A stretch of DNA of 6,879 nucleotides from Campylobacteraceae bacterium (GTDB lineage: Bacteria; Campylobacterota; Campylobacteria; Campylobacterales; Campylobacteraceae), in the NCBI GenBank assembly GCA_031256525.1, contig JAIRQK010000007.1:1-6879 (forward strand), written 5' to 3'. Positions within the stretch are counted from its first letter, which is position 1. The number at the start of each line of letters is the position of its first letter. The notes under the pieces were generated by a model, which was not told the origin of the DNA, ran no database searches, and worked only from the letters and a program-made list of their open reading frames with translations. Positions 6,154 through 6,879 of the stretch are shown here, one piece after another. A program made the position numbers and the translations under genes.

Positions 6154-6376
6154 AAATTATGAAGAGTTTTTAGAGGCCAAAAAATTAAATCCAAAAATTA
6201 ATGGTGCAACATTGGAGTTTGCCAAAGAGAATCTATATATGAACTTAATTGATTGCGAAGGATGCTGGAACTGTGTTAACTGTATAAATTGCAAAGATTG
6301 TGGCACCTGCACAAATTGTATAAGCTCCATAAAACTTATAAATAGATTTAACTATATAGGTGATATGGGCGACTAA
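6137..6376 (+). CDS. Small protein with eight cysteines in a C-x-x repeat
   Basis: The 79-residue protein starts at GTG 6137, supported by AGGAGG seven bases upstream, and overlaps the transglycosylase gene by 17 bases. The N-terminal half (1-38) is charged and probably helical (IFKNYEEFLEAKKLNP). Residues 40-61 carry eight cysteines at exactly every third position, with Asn, Asp, Gly and small residues between, followed by a short mixed tail. It has no signal peptide or membrane helix, so it is probably cytoplasmic. A period-3 cysteine ladder could bind several metal ions or an iron-sulfur cluster, or form a left-handed helical repeat with stacked cysteines; the sequence alone does not decide. 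The stop and the next start share TAATG, so it is co-translated with the ATPase-like gene. I know no named family for it. Confidence 0.7.
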   Translation: MIQIFKNYEEFLEAKKLNPKINGATLEFAKENLYMNLIDCEGCWNCVNCINCKDCGTCTNCISSIKLINRFNYIGDMGD

Positions 6377-6879
6377 TGAGACTATTACTACTTATAGCAA
6401 TTGCTGTTGGAATCTATTTTTTGAACAAAAACAAACGACAAGTGCTTGAATTTTTGATGGGAATAGTTGCAGGATTTCGCAATTTAGCAAATGAATACTA
6501 CTCCAATAAAACGTTGCTAATAGATGGCGTACACGAAAATCATGTAACAACTAATACACCTTTTAATGAACTATACGGGCTTAAACTTGAAGGCTTTGAT
6601 AACGTTGATCACTATTTTGATAAGAGTGGAATAGATACAATTTATAGAGACTTTGCTAAATTTAATAACAGCTTTATCTACTATGTGATTATGAAAAAAG
6701 GGAAATTTCAAAAACAGTACATTTTTAGCCATAATGAAAACCTTCTGCTTACAATAGCAAATTTTTACGGTATTAAACTAATGAGCGGCAATGAGATAGC
6801 CAATACCATTATAGAGCTATATCTGCAGACAGATTATGTAATTGAAGATAAAAAGATTAGATCAACCTCCTATGTGGAT
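6376..6879 (+). CDS. N-terminus of a probable VirB4-like ATPase (3' partial)
   Basis: From ATG 6376 the frame is open to the end of the window (168 codons). It begins with a hydrophobic segment (about residues 2-16, MRLLLLIAIAVGIYFL) followed by a basic region. Residues about 48-110 contain LLIDG, ELYGLKLEGFDNVDHYF and a strand-rich FIYYVIMKKGKF. A strand with 'G-x-x-L-x-G-x-D' followed by a helix and a 'Y-V-I-M/H-x-x-K' strand is how the N-terminal domain of VirB4/CagE-type ATPases usually reads. The helix at about 132-150 and the ending KKIRSTSYVD also fit. The Walker motifs would lie beyond the window, so ATPase identity is unproven. The hydrophobic N-terminus could be a fused VirB3-like segment or a single anchor. 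Its position after VirB8- and VirB1-like genes agrees. Confidence 0.5.
   Translation, partial: MRLLLLIAIAVGIYFLNKNKRQVLEFLMGIVAGFRNLANEYYSNKTLLIDGVHENHVTTNTPFNELYGLKLEGFDNVDHYFDKSGIDTIYRDFAKFNNSFIYYVIMKKGKFQKQYIFSHNENLLLTIANFYGIKLMSGNEIANTIIELYLQTDYVIEDKKIRSTSYVD

Overview
The window is AT-rich, gene-dense bacterial DNA with every supported gene on the + strand. Low GC, heavy use of ATA/AAA/AGA codons, many short secreted proteins and tightly overlapping genes all suggest a Campylobacterota genome or plasmid (Sulfurimonas/Sulfurovum/Arcobacter-like). That placement is a judgement of style, because no taxonomic marker gene is present.

The whole window reads as one operon for a cell-envelope complex, best explained as part of a highly diverged type IV secretion (conjugation-type) system. 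From left to right it holds: the C-terminal end of an unidentified protein (1-291); a four-helix membrane protein (295-810); a secreted VirB9/TrbG- or DotH-like protein (807-1553); a 43-residue small protein with a very good ribosome site (1575-1706); an inner-membrane-anchored protein with a small C-terminal beta-rich domain (1711-2292); a secreted protein of unknown family (2301-3035); a small VirB7-like lipoprotein candidate (3032-3292); a secreted protein whose C-terminus resembles the VirB10/TraB end (3289-4200); a secreted protein with a perfect four-residue glycine repeat and a weak DotC-like pattern (4197-4814); a VirB8/DotI-like bitopic protein (4811-5587); a VirB1-type lytic transglycosylase (5584-6153); a small protein with eight cysteines at exact three-residue spacing (6137-6376); and the N-terminus of a probable VirB4-like ATPase that runs off the window (6376-6879).

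The transglycosylase is the firmest assignment: catalytic Glu, GLMQ motif and the Tyr-Asn-x-Gly motif are all visible. The VirB8-like and VirB4-like calls rest on topology and local patterns. The VirB9-, VirB10-, VirB7- and DotC-like calls are weaker and need profile searches. In the proposed model, the transglycosylase opens the wall, the VirB8-like protein is an inner-membrane assembly factor, the secreted VirB9/VirB10/VirB7-like proteins form an outer-membrane core, and the ATPase powers assembly or transport.

Six junctions use the ATGA stop/start overlap and one uses TAATG, so translation is probably coupled. The small breaks at 1554-1574, 1707-1710 and 2293-2300 are followed by genes with their own ribosome sites. 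There is no RNA gene, insertion sequence, CRISPR array or convincing terminator, and no gene-free stretch above 25 bases. The most unusual items are the period-3 cysteine protein, the glycine-ladder protein and the apparent division of VirB10-like functions between two genes.
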